DNA of 15,487 nucleotides from Sphingomonadaceae bacterium (GTDB taxonomy: Bacteria > Pseudomonadota > Alphaproteobacteria > Sphingomonadales > Sphingomonadaceae). Of this stretch, positions 1-7,519 are shown one piece after another. The notes under the pieces are model-generated. The model was not told the DNA's origin. It made no database searches and saw nothing but the letters and a program-made list of their open reading frames with translations. The DNA lies in the NCBI GenBank assembly GCA_947442095.1, contig CANEVG010000032.1, positions 1 through 15,487 of the forward strand. Direction: 5' to 3'. Within the stretch, counting starts at the first letter, position 1. Every line of letters begins with the position of its first letter. Made by a program: the position numbers and the translations under genes.

Positions 1-1490
1 AGCGGCAGCTTGCCCTGATCGAGGCGCAGCTGCGCCAGCATGTCACCACGCTCGCCAGCGATGAGTATGGCGGGCGGGAGCCCGGCACGCCCGGCGAGAC
101 GCTTACCTTGCGCTATCTCGCGCGGCAATGGTTCGATATCGGCCTGGAATCGGGCACAAATGACCCCGGCAATGCATGGTTCGCCCCGGTCGAGCTTGTC
201 GAGCGCGAACCGCAGGGCTCGCGCGCGCAGTTCTACCATGGCCGCCGCCGCGTGGCCGTGGCTGTGGCGGAGGCGGAGTTCTTCGTGGTTACTTCGGGTC
301 TGCGTAGCCTGATCGAGAATGCGCCGCTGGTCTATGTCGGCCGGAGCCTTGGCGGCGAGACGCTGCGCACCGAGCTCGCAGGCCGTGTCGCGGTGATCTT
401 TGACAGCGAAGCGCCCCCGCTTGAAAGCGTCGGCACCGCGGGTGGCAAGCCCGGCAGCGCGCCCATGGCCGCGCGGCCCATCGACCGCGCAGGGCGGCTG
501 CTTGATGGCGGCGCGGCGGCGGTGCTCACCGTGCTGGACGCAGAGCGCAGCCTTGAGGATGTGATCGCGCGCCGCCGCCGGGCTGGCTATGCGCTGGCGG
601 GTGAGCGGATTGGCGGGGATATCGAGGCCTTCCTGACCCCAGCTGCGGCAAGGCAACTGCTGGCATCAGCCGGCGCGCCTGATCTGGCCGCCTTGCGGCA
701 GGCCGGCGCGGCGCCGGGGTTCAGTTCGCGTGCCCTTGGGCTCACCGCCTCGCTCGAGGCGACCAACCGCGAGACGCGGATCAAGACGCACAATCTCATC
801 GGCAAGCTAGAAGGGCGCAGGATCGAAGGAAAGGGGCGCGATGAAGGGGCCGTAGTGCTGATGGCACACTGGGACCATTTCGGCAAATGCGCCGCGCCGC
901 CTGCGGAAGATCTCATCTGCAATGGTGCGGTCGACAACGCTTCGGGCCTTGCCGTCGTCACCGAGGTTGCGCGGCTGCTTGCAGCCGGGCGGCCGCTTGA
1001 CCGCGATGTCTATATCGTCGCCACCACAGGCGAAGAGCTTGGCCTGCTCGGTGCGCTGGCCTTTGCCGAAAACCCGCCACTGCCGCTAGACAAGGTGGTG
1101 GCCGCGTTCAACGTCGACAGCACTGGCCTTGTCCCCGCCGGGCGACCGGTCAGCGTCGTCGGGCAAGGCATGACCCCGCTTGATTCTGGCATCGCTAAGG
1201 TTCTCAAGGGCATGAAGCGCAAGCTCGCTTCGGGGGACGCCGCCAACGCTTATGCAAAACGGCAGGACAGCTGGGTGCTGATCCAGCACGATGTGCCCTC
1301 GGTCATGGTCAGCACCAGCTATTCCGATCCGCAGCGGCTCGAAGCTTTCATGGACAACCTCTATCATCGGCCGTCCGACGATGAGGCTAAAGTGCTCTAT
1401 GGCGGCATGGTCGATGACGTGCTGATCCAGGCTGAGATGGTGCGCCATTTCGCCGATGCGAAGGCGTGGCCGTCTGTTCGGGCAAAATGA
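1..1490 (+). CDS. M28 family zinc aminopeptidase with PA domain (5' end outside window)
   Basis: The reading frame is open from base 3 with no stop, and the first residues visible (ASDEYGGREPGTPGE, from about base 54) match the usual N-terminal region of this family. The gene therefore starts upstream; the TTG at 108 is not its start. Zinc-peptidase landmarks run in order: AHWDHFG (about 864-884, metal-binding His and Asp), GAVDNASG (about 924, bridging Asp), TTGEELG (about 1024, catalytic Glu pair), NVDSTG (about 1111, Asp ligand) and YHRPSDDE (about 1364, last His ligand). All expected ligands are present. The segment before the first His, roughly 320-780, fits the protease-associated (PA) insert common in this family. 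Such enzymes are usually exported and remove N-terminal residues from peptides. The signal peptide would lie outside the window. The substrate cannot be told. It precedes guaB by 80 bp and is probably a separate unit. Confidence 0.93.
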   Translation, partial: RQLALIEAQLRQHVTTLASDEYGGREPGTPGETLTLRYLARQWFDIGLESGTNDPGNAWFAPVELVEREPQGSRAQFYHGRRRVAVAVAEAEFFVVTSGLRSLIENAPLVYVGRSLGGETLRTELAGRVAVIFDSEAPPLESVGTAGGKPGSAPMAARPIDRAGRLLDGGAAAVLTVLDAERSLEDVIARRRRAGYALAGERIGGDIEAFLTPAAARQLLASAGAPDLAALRQAGAAPGFSSRALGLTASLEATNRETRIKTHNLIGKLEGRRIEGKGRDEGAVVLMAHWDHFGKCAAPPAEDLICNGAVDNASGLAVVTEVARLLAAGRPLDRDVYIVATTGEELGLLGALAFAENPPLPLDKVVAAFNVDSTGLVPAGRPVSVVGQGMTPLDSGIAKVLKGMKRKLASGDAANAYAKRQDSWVLIQHDVPSVMVSTSYSDPQRLEAFMDNLYHRPSDDEAKVLYGGMVDDVLIQAEMVRHFADAKAWPSVRAK

Positions 1491-1570
1491 CCGCCCAGCT
1501 CTAGCCGAACCCGCCCCCCTTGTTTACATGGGCCGCCACGAATCCTCCCCTTCACGAGACTGGCAGCCCC

Positions 1571-3028
1571 ATGGATATCCCTCTCGGCCTTACCTTCGAC
1601 GATGTGCTGCTGCGCCCTGGCGCATCCGACATGCTGCCGACGCAGGCCGATACCCGTACCCGGCTGACCGGCTCGATCACGCTCAACATTCCGGTGGTTT
1701 CCGCCGCGATGGACACGGTGACCGAGGCCGACATGGCGATCTTCATGGCGCAGGCAGGCGGCATCGGCGTGCTGCACCGCAATTTGACCGTCGAGCAGCA
1801 GGCCGCTGCCGTGCGCGCAGTCAAGCGCTTCGAAAGCGGCATGGTGGTCAATCCGATCACGATCACGCCCGATGCCACGCTCGGCGATGCGCAAGCGATC
1901 ATGCGCGCCAACAGGATCAGCGGCATTCCGGTGGTGGAGCGCAGCGGCAAGCTTGTCGGCATCCTGACGAACCGCGACGTGCGCTTTGCCGACAATCCGT
2001 CGCAGCCGGTGCACGAACTGATGACGCACGAGAACCTCGCGACCGTAAAGCTCGGCACCACGGGCGATGAAGCGCGCCGCCTGCTGCACCAGCGCCGGAT
2101 CGAAAAGCTGCTCGTGGTCGACGAGGCGTTCCGCTGCATCGGACTGATCACGGTCAAGGACATCGAGAAGGCGGTGAACTACCCCGACGCCACCAAGGAC
2201 GCCGCTGGGCGCCTGCGCGTTGCGGCTGCCACAACCGTTGGCGACAAGGGGTTGGAGCGTACCCGCGCGCTGGTCGAGGCCGAATGCGACGTGATCATCA
2301 TCGACACCGCGCACGGCCACAACCGCGATGTCGCGCGCGCGGTCGAGGCGGTGAAGAAGCTCTCGAACACGGTGCAGGTCATCGCTGGCAATGTCGCCAC
2401 GGCCGAGGCCACGCGCGCGCTGATCAATGCCGGGGCGGACGGGATCAAGATCGGTATCGGGCCGGGTTCGATCTGCACCACGCGCATTGTCGCGGGTGTG
2501 GGCGTGCCGCAGTTGACCGCGGTGCTGGAATGTGCCGCGGAAGCGGCCAAGACCAATGTTCCGGTGATCGCCGATGGCGGCCTGCGCACTTCGGGCGATG
2601 CGGCCAAGGCGCTTGCCGCGGGGGCGAGCACGATCATGATCGGCTCGATGCTGGCGGGCACTGAGGAAGCGCCTGGCGAGACGTTCCTGTTTCAGGGCCG
2701 CGCCTACAAATCCTATCGCGGCATGGGCTCGGTCGGCGCGATGGCGCGCGGCTCGGCGGACCGCTACTTCCAGCAGGATATCAAGGACACGATGAAACTC
2801 GTGCCCGAAGGGATCGAGGGTCAGGTGCCCTATAAGGGCCCGGCACGCGACGTGGTTCACCAGTTGGTCGGCGGCATCAAGGCCGCAATGGGCTACACGG
2901 GCAGCCGAACGCTCGGCGAACTGCGCGACAATGCACAGTTCGTGCGGATCACCAATGCGGGCCTGCGTGAAAGCCATGTTCATGATGTTTCGATCACGCG
3001 TGAAGCGCCCAACTATCCCTCACGCTAA
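1571..3028 (+). CDS. guaB: IMP dehydrogenase
   Basis: GuaB oxidises IMP to XMP with NAD+, the committed step of guanine nucleotide synthesis in the cytosol. The start is the ATG at 1571 (MDIPLGLTFDDVLL, the standard N-terminus), giving 485 residues, the normal family length; an upstream TTG at 1520 would only add a non-conserved tail. A pair of CBS domains occupies about residues 95-205, inserted in the TIM barrel as usual. The catalytic loop is GSICTTR, with the nucleophilic Cys at residue 302 (Cys305 in E. coli). IMP-binding segments ADGGLRTSGD and GSMLAG follow, then the flap YRGMGSVGAM and the C-terminal VPYKGPARDV region. No strong Shine-Dalgarno is visible before the ATG. The next gene begins 21 bp after the stop, so cotranscription is likely. 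A hairpin spans the stop codon. No key residue is missing. Confidence 0.98.
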   Translation: MDIPLGLTFDDVLLRPGASDMLPTQADTRTRLTGSITLNIPVVSAAMDTVTEADMAIFMAQAGGIGVLHRNLTVEQQAAAVRAVKRFESGMVVNPITITPDATLGDAQAIMRANRISGIPVVERSGKLVGILTNRDVRFADNPSQPVHELMTHENLATVKLGTTGDEARRLLHQRRIEKLLVVDEAFRCIGLITVKDIEKAVNYPDATKDAAGRLRVAAATTVGDKGLERTRALVEAECDVIIIDTAHGHNRDVARAVEAVKKLSNTVQVIAGNVATAEATRALINAGADGIKIGIGPGSICTTRIVAGVGVPQLTAVLECAAEAAKTNVPVIADGGLRTSGDAAKALAAGASTIMIGSMLAGTEEAPGETFLFQGRAYKSYRGMGSVGAMARGSADRYFQQDIKDTMKLVPEGIEGQVPYKGPARDVVHQLVGGIKAAMGYTGSRTLGELRDNAQFVRITNAGLRESHVHDVSITREAPNYPSR

Positions 3029-3041
3029 AAGCAGCGTGAGG
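3018..3041 (+). promoter_or_regulatory. perfect 9-bp hairpin across guaB stop and next gene's ribosome site
   Basis: CCTCACGCT (3018-3026) is the exact reverse complement of AGCGTGAGG (3033-3041), with a 6-nt loop AAAAGC. The guaB stop TAA (3026-3028) lies at the top of the 5' arm. The 3' arm contains GTGAGG (3036-3041), the best-spaced Shine-Dalgarno for the ATG at 3050 (8 nt). No T-run follows, so it is a poor intrinsic terminator. Inference: it could make translation of the methyltransferase depend on ribosomes finishing guaB. Confidence 0.5.
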
Positions 3042-3049
3042 TTGAGGGC

Positions 3050-4231
3050 ATGACCCCCGCAGCGCGGGTTCAGTCGGCGATCGATATCCTCGATGCGGTG
3101 ATCGCCGCCGTGCGCCGCGAAGGCGCGTCGGCAGACCGCATCGCCGCTGAATGGCTCAAGACGCGCCGATTCATCGGCAGCAAGGACCGCCGCGCGATCC
3201 GCGATCTGGTGTGGCAGGCGATCCGCACGTGCGGCGAAGTCCCGGTCAGCGGACGCGCTGCCATGCTGTGTCTTGCCGCGGACGATCCCGTGCTGGCCGC
3301 TCTGTTCGATGGCTCCAACTATGGTCCTGCAGCGGCCGCGGGCGGAGAGCCGGTCGCTTCTGCAGGGGTTGCGCCCGCTTGGCTGGAGCGGCAGCTGCTT
3401 GCTTCGGGTGTTGATGCCGCAGCCGGCGCTTCCATGCTCGACCGCGCTCCGCTCGATCTGCGCGCCAACACCTTGAAAAGCAACCGCGATGCACTTGCAG
3501 CGCTGCTACCCGTGACAGCGGAGACGACCCAATCCCCCAATGCCTTGCGCCTGCCCGGCGGGACGCCTGCCGAGACATGGCCTGAATTCGAGCAAGGTCT
3601 GTTCGAGGTGCAGGACACCGGCAGCCAGCTGGCCTGCGCGGCGCTTGCCGTGAAGCCGGGCGAAGCCGTGGTCGATTTGTGCGCGGGCGGCGGCGGCAAG
3701 ACCTTGGCGCTGGCAGCGGCGATGGAAAACCGGGGGCGGCTGCTCGCCTGCGATATCGACCGCGCGCGGCTATCGCGCCTGCCGCAGCGCGCCGCGCGCG
3801 CCGGAGCGCTGGCCGAAACCCGCCTGCTCGATCCGGGCCGCGAAGGCGAGGCGCTGGCCGATTGGCAAGCTATCGCCGATGCGGTGCTCGTCGATGCACC
3901 CTGTTCGGGCACGGGCACGTGGCGGCGCGGGCCTGAGGCACGCTGGCGGCTGACCCCGCAGGCGCTGCAGCGCTATGCCCGCACGCAGGCCGCTGTTCTG
4001 CGGCTTGGTGCCGGGTTGGTGCGGCCGGGCGGACGGCTGACCTTTGTGGTCTGCTCGCTCCTCGATGCCGAGGGCACCGATGTGGTCAACGCGTTTTTGG
4101 CCGAAGTGCTGGGGTGGCGCGTCGCGCGGCAGGATGTCGGCGCGGGCACACCACGCGGACCTGGCCTGCGTGTTTCCCCTTGGGACGATGGGACAGACGG
4201 CTTTTTCTTCGCAACGCTTGAACGTCTGTGA
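3050..4231 (+). CDS. RsmB/NOP-family RNA (cytosine-C5) methyltransferase
   Basis: This 393-residue SAM-dependent enzyme is expected to methylate C5 of a cytosine in RNA, probably 16S rRNA. The C-terminal Rossmann domain is complete: motif I DLCAGGGGKT from residue 209, acidic DID for SAM ribose shortly after, motif IV DAPCSGTGTWRR with Cys285, and motif VI VVCSLL with Cys335. The two-cysteine arrangement is the family hallmark: the motif VI Cys attacks C6 and the motif IV Cys aids release. FEVQDTGSQLA (about residue 185) is the usual lead-in. The first 150 residues resemble the helical NusB-like part of RsmB only loosely, so whether it acts at the E. coli RsmB site (C967) is uncertain and no gene symbol is given. 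It lies 21 bp after guaB and probably depends on its transcript. The start ATG 3050 fits the N-terminus usual for sphingomonad homologues. Confidence 0.92.
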   Translation: MTPAARVQSAIDILDAVIAAVRREGASADRIAAEWLKTRRFIGSKDRRAIRDLVWQAIRTCGEVPVSGRAAMLCLAADDPVLAALFDGSNYGPAAAAGGEPVASAGVAPAWLERQLLASGVDAAAGASMLDRAPLDLRANTLKSNRDALAALLPVTAETTQSPNALRLPGGTPAETWPEFEQGLFEVQDTGSQLACAALAVKPGEAVVDLCAGGGGKTLALAAAMENRGRLLACDIDRARLSRLPQRAARAGALAETRLLDPGREGEALADWQAIADAVLVDAPCSGTGTWRRGPEARWRLTPQALQRYARTQAAVLRLGAGLVRPGGRLTFVVCSLLDAEGTDVVNAFLAEVLGWRVARQDVGAGTPRGPGLRVSPWDDGTDGFFFATLERL

Positions 4232-4296
4232 TATCCAAATACTTAGTTGAAGCCGGGAGATCGATCGTGCCGAACGGCCGGCTCTGGGAGTCGTTG

Positions 4297-4803
4297 ATGC
4301 GTTACATGCCTGCTGCGCTTGCTTTGTCCCTGCTTGTGGCCGTTACGGGGAGCGTGGGCTCTGCCCGTGTTGGCCAGACCATCGACCCCCGTGCACGTGT
4401 GCTGATTGATGGTGGGCGCAGCCTGCTGGCACGCGGTGATGTCGATGCGGCGACGGACAACTTCGAATCCGCGCTGGCCGTCGATCCCGGCAATCCAGAG
4501 ACCTATCTCGCGCTGGGCGATGCCGCCCGTAGCGCCGGCCTGCAGGGCAAGGCGATCCATTATTACCGTGAGGCGCTGGAGCGCGATCCCAATAATCTCG
4601 CTGCGCTTTCGGGTGAGGGCGGGGCCATGGCCGAAAAGGGCGCGCTGGACAAGGCGCGCGGCAACCTTACGCGGCTTGAAGGCCTGTGCGGCCGTGCTTG
4701 CCCAGAAACCGAGCAACTTGCCAGCGTGATCGCCAAGGGTCCGACTGCCAAAGTGGTATCGGCCGATGCGGTAAAGCCAAAGCCCGAAGTCGAAACGAAC
4801 TGA
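4297..4803 (+). CDS. Small exported TPR protein
   Basis: The open frame reaches back to a GTG at 4228 that overlaps the previous stop. ATG 4297 is the better start: it has GGGAG (4286-4290) 6 nt upstream and begins directly with a signal-peptide-like sequence (basic Arg, then a hydrophobic run PAALALSLLVAV and a likely cleavage after GSA). The product is 168 residues. After the signal come two clear TPR helix pairs (GRSLLARGDVDAATDNF to ALAVDPGN, then YLALGDAARSAGL to ALERDPNN) and a weaker third (ALSGEGGAMAEKGALDKA). A Cys pair in LCGRAC near residue 135 could form a disulfide if the protein is periplasmic. TPRs mediate protein binding; no enzymatic motif is present and the partner is unknown. 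It converges with rppH, leaving 15 bp between stop codons and no obvious terminator. Confidence 0.85.
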   Translation: MRYMPAALALSLLVAVTGSVGSARVGQTIDPRARVLIDGGRSLLARGDVDAATDNFESALAVDPGNPETYLALGDAARSAGLQGKAIHYYREALERDPNNLAALSGEGGAMAEKGALDKARGNLTRLEGLCGRACPETEQLASVIAKGPTAKVVSADAVKPKPEVETN

Positions 4804-4818
4804 GCTCAGCAGCGCCCG

Positions 4819-5319
4819 TCAGATCAACTCGCGGAATTCCTCGACCACCTGCCGATAGACGCGCTTCTTGAACGGCACGATCAAGTCGGGCAGTTCCTCC
4901 GGCACAACCCATTTCCATTCTAGGAATTCGGGGTGCTCGTGCGCTGCAAGGTTCACTTGTGCGTCCTCGCCATTGAAGCGGAGCAGCAGCCAGCGTTGAC
5001 GCTGGCCGCGATAACGCCCCTTCCACAGCTTGCCTAGCAGTTCGGGCGGCAGATCGTAGAAGTGTTCCTCGCGGCTTTCCGCGATGATCGTCACCAGGCC
5101 GGGGGCAATGCCGGTTTCCTCGTGCAGTTCGCGCAAGGCCGCGGGATGAAGCTCTTCGCCTTCGTCAATCCCGCCCTGCGGCATCTGCCAGGCGTCGCCT
5201 TCCTGTTTGCCAACCGAGCCGTTGTCGATACGTTTGCCCACGAACACGCGGCCTTGCGCATTGACCAGCATCACGCCCACACATGGGCGATAGGGCAGGC
5301 TGGCAAAATCATCACTCAT
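4819..5319 (-). CDS. rppH: RNA pyrophosphohydrolase (Nudix)
   Basis: RppH removes pyrophosphate from the 5' triphosphate of mRNAs, preparing them for RNase E decay; in alphaproteobacteria the same family has been called IalA/NudH. The 166-residue protein has a perfect Nudix box at residues 49-71 (GGIDEGEE to REL.EETGI), matching GX5EX7REUXEEXGU and carrying the metal-binding glutamates. Flanking family signatures are YRPCVGVML (residues 10-18), WQMPQGG just before the box, and YRGQRQRWLLLRF. The C-terminus FLEWKWV and PFKKRVYRQVV is typical of RppH rather than other Nudix enzymes. Its ATG (5319-5317) overlaps the TGA of the upstream esterase gene in an ATGA, so translation is likely coupled. 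The gene converges with the TPR gene. Confidence 0.95.
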   Translation of the reverse strand: MSDDFASLPYRPCVGVMLVNAQGRVFVGKRIDNGSVGKQEGDAWQMPQGGIDEGEELHPAALRELHEETGIAPGLVTIIAESREEHFYDLPPELLGKLWKGRYRGQRQRWLLLRFNGEDAQVNLAAHEHPEFLEWKWVVPEELPDLIVPFKKRVYRQVVEEFRELI

Positions 5320-6278
5320 CGGGTTCGTTCCAATAGCATTTTTACCGCAGCGAATACGGCATGGAGGTCGGTCTGCGCGCTCGGGATCGCCTTGCGCACT
5401 TGCGTAAAGCCGTGGATCGAGCCCTTCATCTCAAGGAACACGACATCGACCCCCGCCTTGATCAGTTCGATGCCATAGACCCGCCCGCTGTCGCGGATCG
5501 GATCGAGACCGGCGGTAACGAGCACGGTTGGCGGCGTGGCCGTATGATCGCTGTAGATCGGATAGGCGCGCTTGTGGCCCAGTTCGGCCTTATAAGCGTC
5601 TGAAAACCATGCCATTGTCTCGGCGGTGAGCAGGAATCCGTCGGCAAAGTCAAGCAATGACTGGTGATCGCCTTTGTCGTCGCTCAGCGGATAGATCGGC
5701 ACTTGCACCACCACGGGCACGGCGGCGGGCGTTTCCGCCAGCGCCTGCGTGACCACAATGGCCAGATTGCCGCCGGCCGAATCGCCCATCGGGACGAGGC
5801 CGGTAATCGTGCGGCCGAGCACCTCGGGGCTGCCTGCGACCCAGCGCGATGCCGCTTCGCAGTCATCCGGCGCGGCGGGGAACACGTGTTCAGGCGCCAG
5901 GCGATAGTGAACCGCGATCACTGGCAGATCGAGGCCGGCAGCAATCTCTGTGCAGAGCGCGTGGTGGCTGTCGAGATCGCCGATCACGAAGCCGCCGCCG
6001 TGGTAGAACATAACCGCCGGGCCGGGCTCGCGCGTTTCGCGCGCATCATAGAAGCGCAGCGGAATCTCGCCCGCCGGGCCGGGACAGGTCAGGTCCTTGA
6101 TCACCGCTAGAGCGCGTGGCTCCATTTCGGCAACGGCGCTCATCTGCAGATAGCTCAACCGTGCGCCCTCTGCGCCCATTTCCGACATCGTAGGCCCGCC
6201 AGCCATGGCAAGAAAATCGAGGAAGCCCTTCACATCGGGGCGAACATAGGGAGCAGGGCGAAGTGCGGTATCGGACAT
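5316..6278 (-). CDS. Alpha/beta hydrolase, HSL-like (family IV) esterase
   Basis: This 320-residue hydrolase has the two hallmarks of the bacterial hormone-sensitive-lipase family: the oxyanion-hole motif HGGG (His93) and the nucleophile elbow GDSAGG (Ser167). The rest of the triad is visible as Asp in GLDPIRDSG and His in SIHGFTQ. YRLAPEHVFPAA is also a family signature. It should cleave short- to medium-chain esters; the natural substrate is unknown. No signal peptide is seen, so it is probably cytosolic. The start chosen is the ATG at 6278 (MSDTALRP), preceded by GAGGAAG a few bases upstream. A longer frame to 6368 adds a basic, non-conserved tail. It is the first gene of a two-gene unit with rppH, and is divergent from the YdjM-like gene across 218 bp. 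Why an esterase is coupled to rppH is not evident. Confidence 0.92.
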   Translation of the reverse strand: MSDTALRPAPYVRPDVKGFLDFLAMAGGPTMSEMGAEGARLSYLQMSAVAEMEPRALAVIKDLTCPGPAGEIPLRFYDARETREPGPAVMFYHGGGFVIGDLDSHHALCTEIAAGLDLPVIAVHYRLAPEHVFPAAPDDCEAASRWVAGSPEVLGRTITGLVPMGDSAGGNLAIVVTQALAETPAAVPVVVQVPIYPLSDDKGDHQSLLDFADGFLLTAETMAWFSDAYKAELGHKRAYPIYSDHTATPPTVLVTAGLDPIRDSGRVYGIELIKAGVDVVFLEMKGSIHGFTQVRKAIPSAQTDLHAVFAAVKMLLERTR

Positions 6279-6355
6279 GGTCTTCCTCTTCCAAGCTTTT
6301 CTTTTCCTGAATCGGCTCGCGCCATCCGGTGTCAACGCATTGTGCGCGAGGTTGG

Positions 6356-6385
6356 GGGGAGCGGGCAATCGGAATCGCCCTCCCC
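6356..6385. repeat. GC-rich imperfect inverted repeat in divergent spacer
   Basis: GGGGA-GC-GGGC (6356-6366) faces GCCC-TCCCC (6377-6385) across a 10-nt loop, giving nine pairs with a two-base bulge. It lies 78 bp upstream of the esterase start in the esterase/YdjM-like spacer. No T-run follows on either strand, so it is not a clear terminator. It could be part of the esterase leader or an operator. Confidence 0.35.
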
Positions 6386-6438
6386 GGGCAATATGCGCAC
6401 CATCTGCTCTTTGCGCTCCGGAAGATGAGACAGTAGTG

Positions 6439-6455
6439 CCCTCAAGACTTGAGGG
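6439..6455. promoter_or_regulatory. Perfect 17-bp palindrome, candidate operator
   Basis: CCCTCAAG-A-CTTGAGGG is a perfect dyad with a single central base. It lies 41 bp before the likely CTG start of the YdjM-like gene and about 160 bp upstream of the esterase start, in the only sizeable divergent spacer of this half of the window. The TTG at 6449, the other possible start, falls inside its right arm. The halves equal those of SoxR boxes (CCTCAAG...CTTGAGG), but the centre is 1 bp rather than 4, so no regulator is assigned. Confidence 0.4.
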
Positions 6456-6484
6456 GCAACGAGCCGCGCCTGCCCGCCGGGATC

Positions 6485-6490
6485 AGGGAG
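6485..6490 (+). promoter_or_regulatory. Shine-Dalgarno AGGGAG deciding a CTG start
   Basis: AGGGAG ends 6 nt before the CTG at 6497, the codon that aligns with the usual initiator Met of this family. No comparable site precedes the TTG at 6449. Confidence 0.55.
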
Positions 6491-6496
6491 CCGTTT

Positions 6497-7462
6497 CTGG
6501 ACAACATCACGCACAGTCTGGTCGGTTGGGCCTTGGCAGAAACCGGCCTGAAGCGCCGCACGCGTAAAGGCCTGGCAGCCTGTATCCTGGCCGCGAACAT
6601 GCCGGACATCGATGTGCTGTTCGGATGGGCAGCGTGGGAGCCGCTTGCAACGCACCGTGGGTTCACGCATGGGCTGTTGGGCGGTGTGCTGCTCTTGCCG
6701 CCGCTGCTGGCCGGGCTGTTGTGCCTGCTGGACCACTGGCAGGATCGGGCCGGGCGGATCAGCGCCGCTGCGCCGCCGCTGCGCTTTGGCTGGCTATTGG
6801 CCATGTCGTATCTCGGCGCGCTCACGCACCCGCTGCTCGATCTGCAGAACATTTATGCGGTGCAACTGCTCTCGCCGTTCAGCGCGCGCTGGTTCCACAC
6901 CGACGGCCTGTTCATCGTGTCCCCGTGGCTGCTGGCGATGCTGGGGGGAGGTATATGGATGGCCCGGCGCAAAGCGTCGCGCGGCCCTGCTCCCGGGCCT
7001 GCCCCCGGACCTGCCATCGCGGCGTTGGCCGCAAGTGTCCTCTTCATCGCTGTGAACATCGGTATTTCCGCGCTGGCATGGCAGAGCCCGGTTACTGGTG
7101 CGCCCTACGCCAATCCCGACCGGGTATTTGCCTCGCCCGAACCTTTGGCGTTCTGGCGGCGCGATGTGATCTGGCGGCAGGACGGGGCGATCACCTTCGG
7201 GGCCTACGATCCGTTCCGCAGGCAGACGAGCCTCACTGGGTTTGGCAATCCAGTGCCCGACACCATGACAGACCCGCGAGCCGTGAAGGCAGCGCAGGCA
7301 TCACCTGAGGTCCACAAATTTCTGGTCTGGTCGCAGATGCCGATGGCGCGGATCGCGCCGTACGGACTATGCAGCAAGGTGACGTTCAGCGATGCCCGCT
7401 TCACCGGCCCGATACTCAGCCGCAATTTCAGCGTTTCGACAGATGTCTGCAAAGCGGAGTAA
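6497..7462 (+). CDS. YdjM-like membrane-bound metal-dependent hydrolase (DUF457 type), probable CTG start
   Basis: The product is a 321-residue inner-membrane protein of the YdjM/DUF457 family. Conserved residues are DNITHSLVGWALAE at the very N-terminus, NMPDIDVL, HRGFTHGLLGG and GALTHPLLDLQN, together forming the family's His/Asp set thought to bind metal. Hydrophobic segments suitable for membrane spans include LLLPPLLAGLLCLL, FGWLLAMSYLGAL, VSPWLLAMLGGGIW and AALAASVLFIAVNIGISAL; a periplasmic-sized tail of about 140 residues follows. Homologues start MDN(I/L)THS; here that Met codon is CTG (6497) with a good Shine-Dalgarno. The frame is closed by TAG at 6434, and the only other upstream candidate is TTG 6449, which lacks a ribosome site. 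A conventional gene caller may report 6449. A short PGPAPGP repeat precedes the last span. The family's reaction is not established; E. coli YdjM is LexA-controlled, but no alphaproteobacterial SOS box was seen here. Confidence 0.85.
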   Translation: MDNITHSLVGWALAETGLKRRTRKGLAACILAANMPDIDVLFGWAAWEPLATHRGFTHGLLGGVLLLPPLLAGLLCLLDHWQDRAGRISAAAPPLRFGWLLAMSYLGALTHPLLDLQNIYAVQLLSPFSARWFHTDGLFIVSPWLLAMLGGGIWMARRKASRGPAPGPAPGPAIAALAASVLFIAVNIGISALAWQSPVTGAPYANPDRVFASPEPLAFWRRDVIWRQDGAITFGAYDPFRRQTSLTGFGNPVPDTMTDPRAVKAAQASPEVHKFLVWSQMPMARIAPYGLCSKVTFSDARFTGPILSRNFSVSTDVCKAE

Positions 7463-7467
7463 CCGCG

Positions 7468-7489
7468 TGCCCGAAGGGGCAGGTGCCCC
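7468..7489 (+). promoter_or_regulatory. Two mutually exclusive hairpins before phrB
   Basis: TGCCC (7468-7472) can pair with GGGCA (7477-7481) over a GAAG loop, while the overlapping GGGGC (7476-7480) can instead pair with GCCCC (7485-7489). Both share the middle strand, a layout seen in attenuators. The segment begins 6 nt after the YdjM-like stop and ends 30 nt before phrB. Stems are only five pairs and no T-run follows, so function is speculative. Confidence 0.25.
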
Positions 7490-7519
7490 GCACACCCTCC
7501 CGCGTTGCACAGGACCATG

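Noticed and set aside
40..312. Small overlapping frame at the window start
   Set aside because: It lies over the conserved M28 peptidase frame and has Ser/Arg/Ala-rich shadow composition.
1397..2983. Long open frame (528 codons) on the minus strand across guaB
   Set aside because: It is the antisense shadow of guaB, with Arg/His-rich composition typical of GC-rich reverse frames and no recognisable domain.
4801..4808. TGAGCTCA palindrome at the TPR gene stop
   Set aside because: Too short to be a terminator, with no T-run; chance level.
6439..6455. Calling the 17-bp palindrome a SoxR box
   Set aside because: The half-sites match, but the centre is 1 bp instead of the 4 bp found in SoxR boxes, and no soxR gene is in the window.
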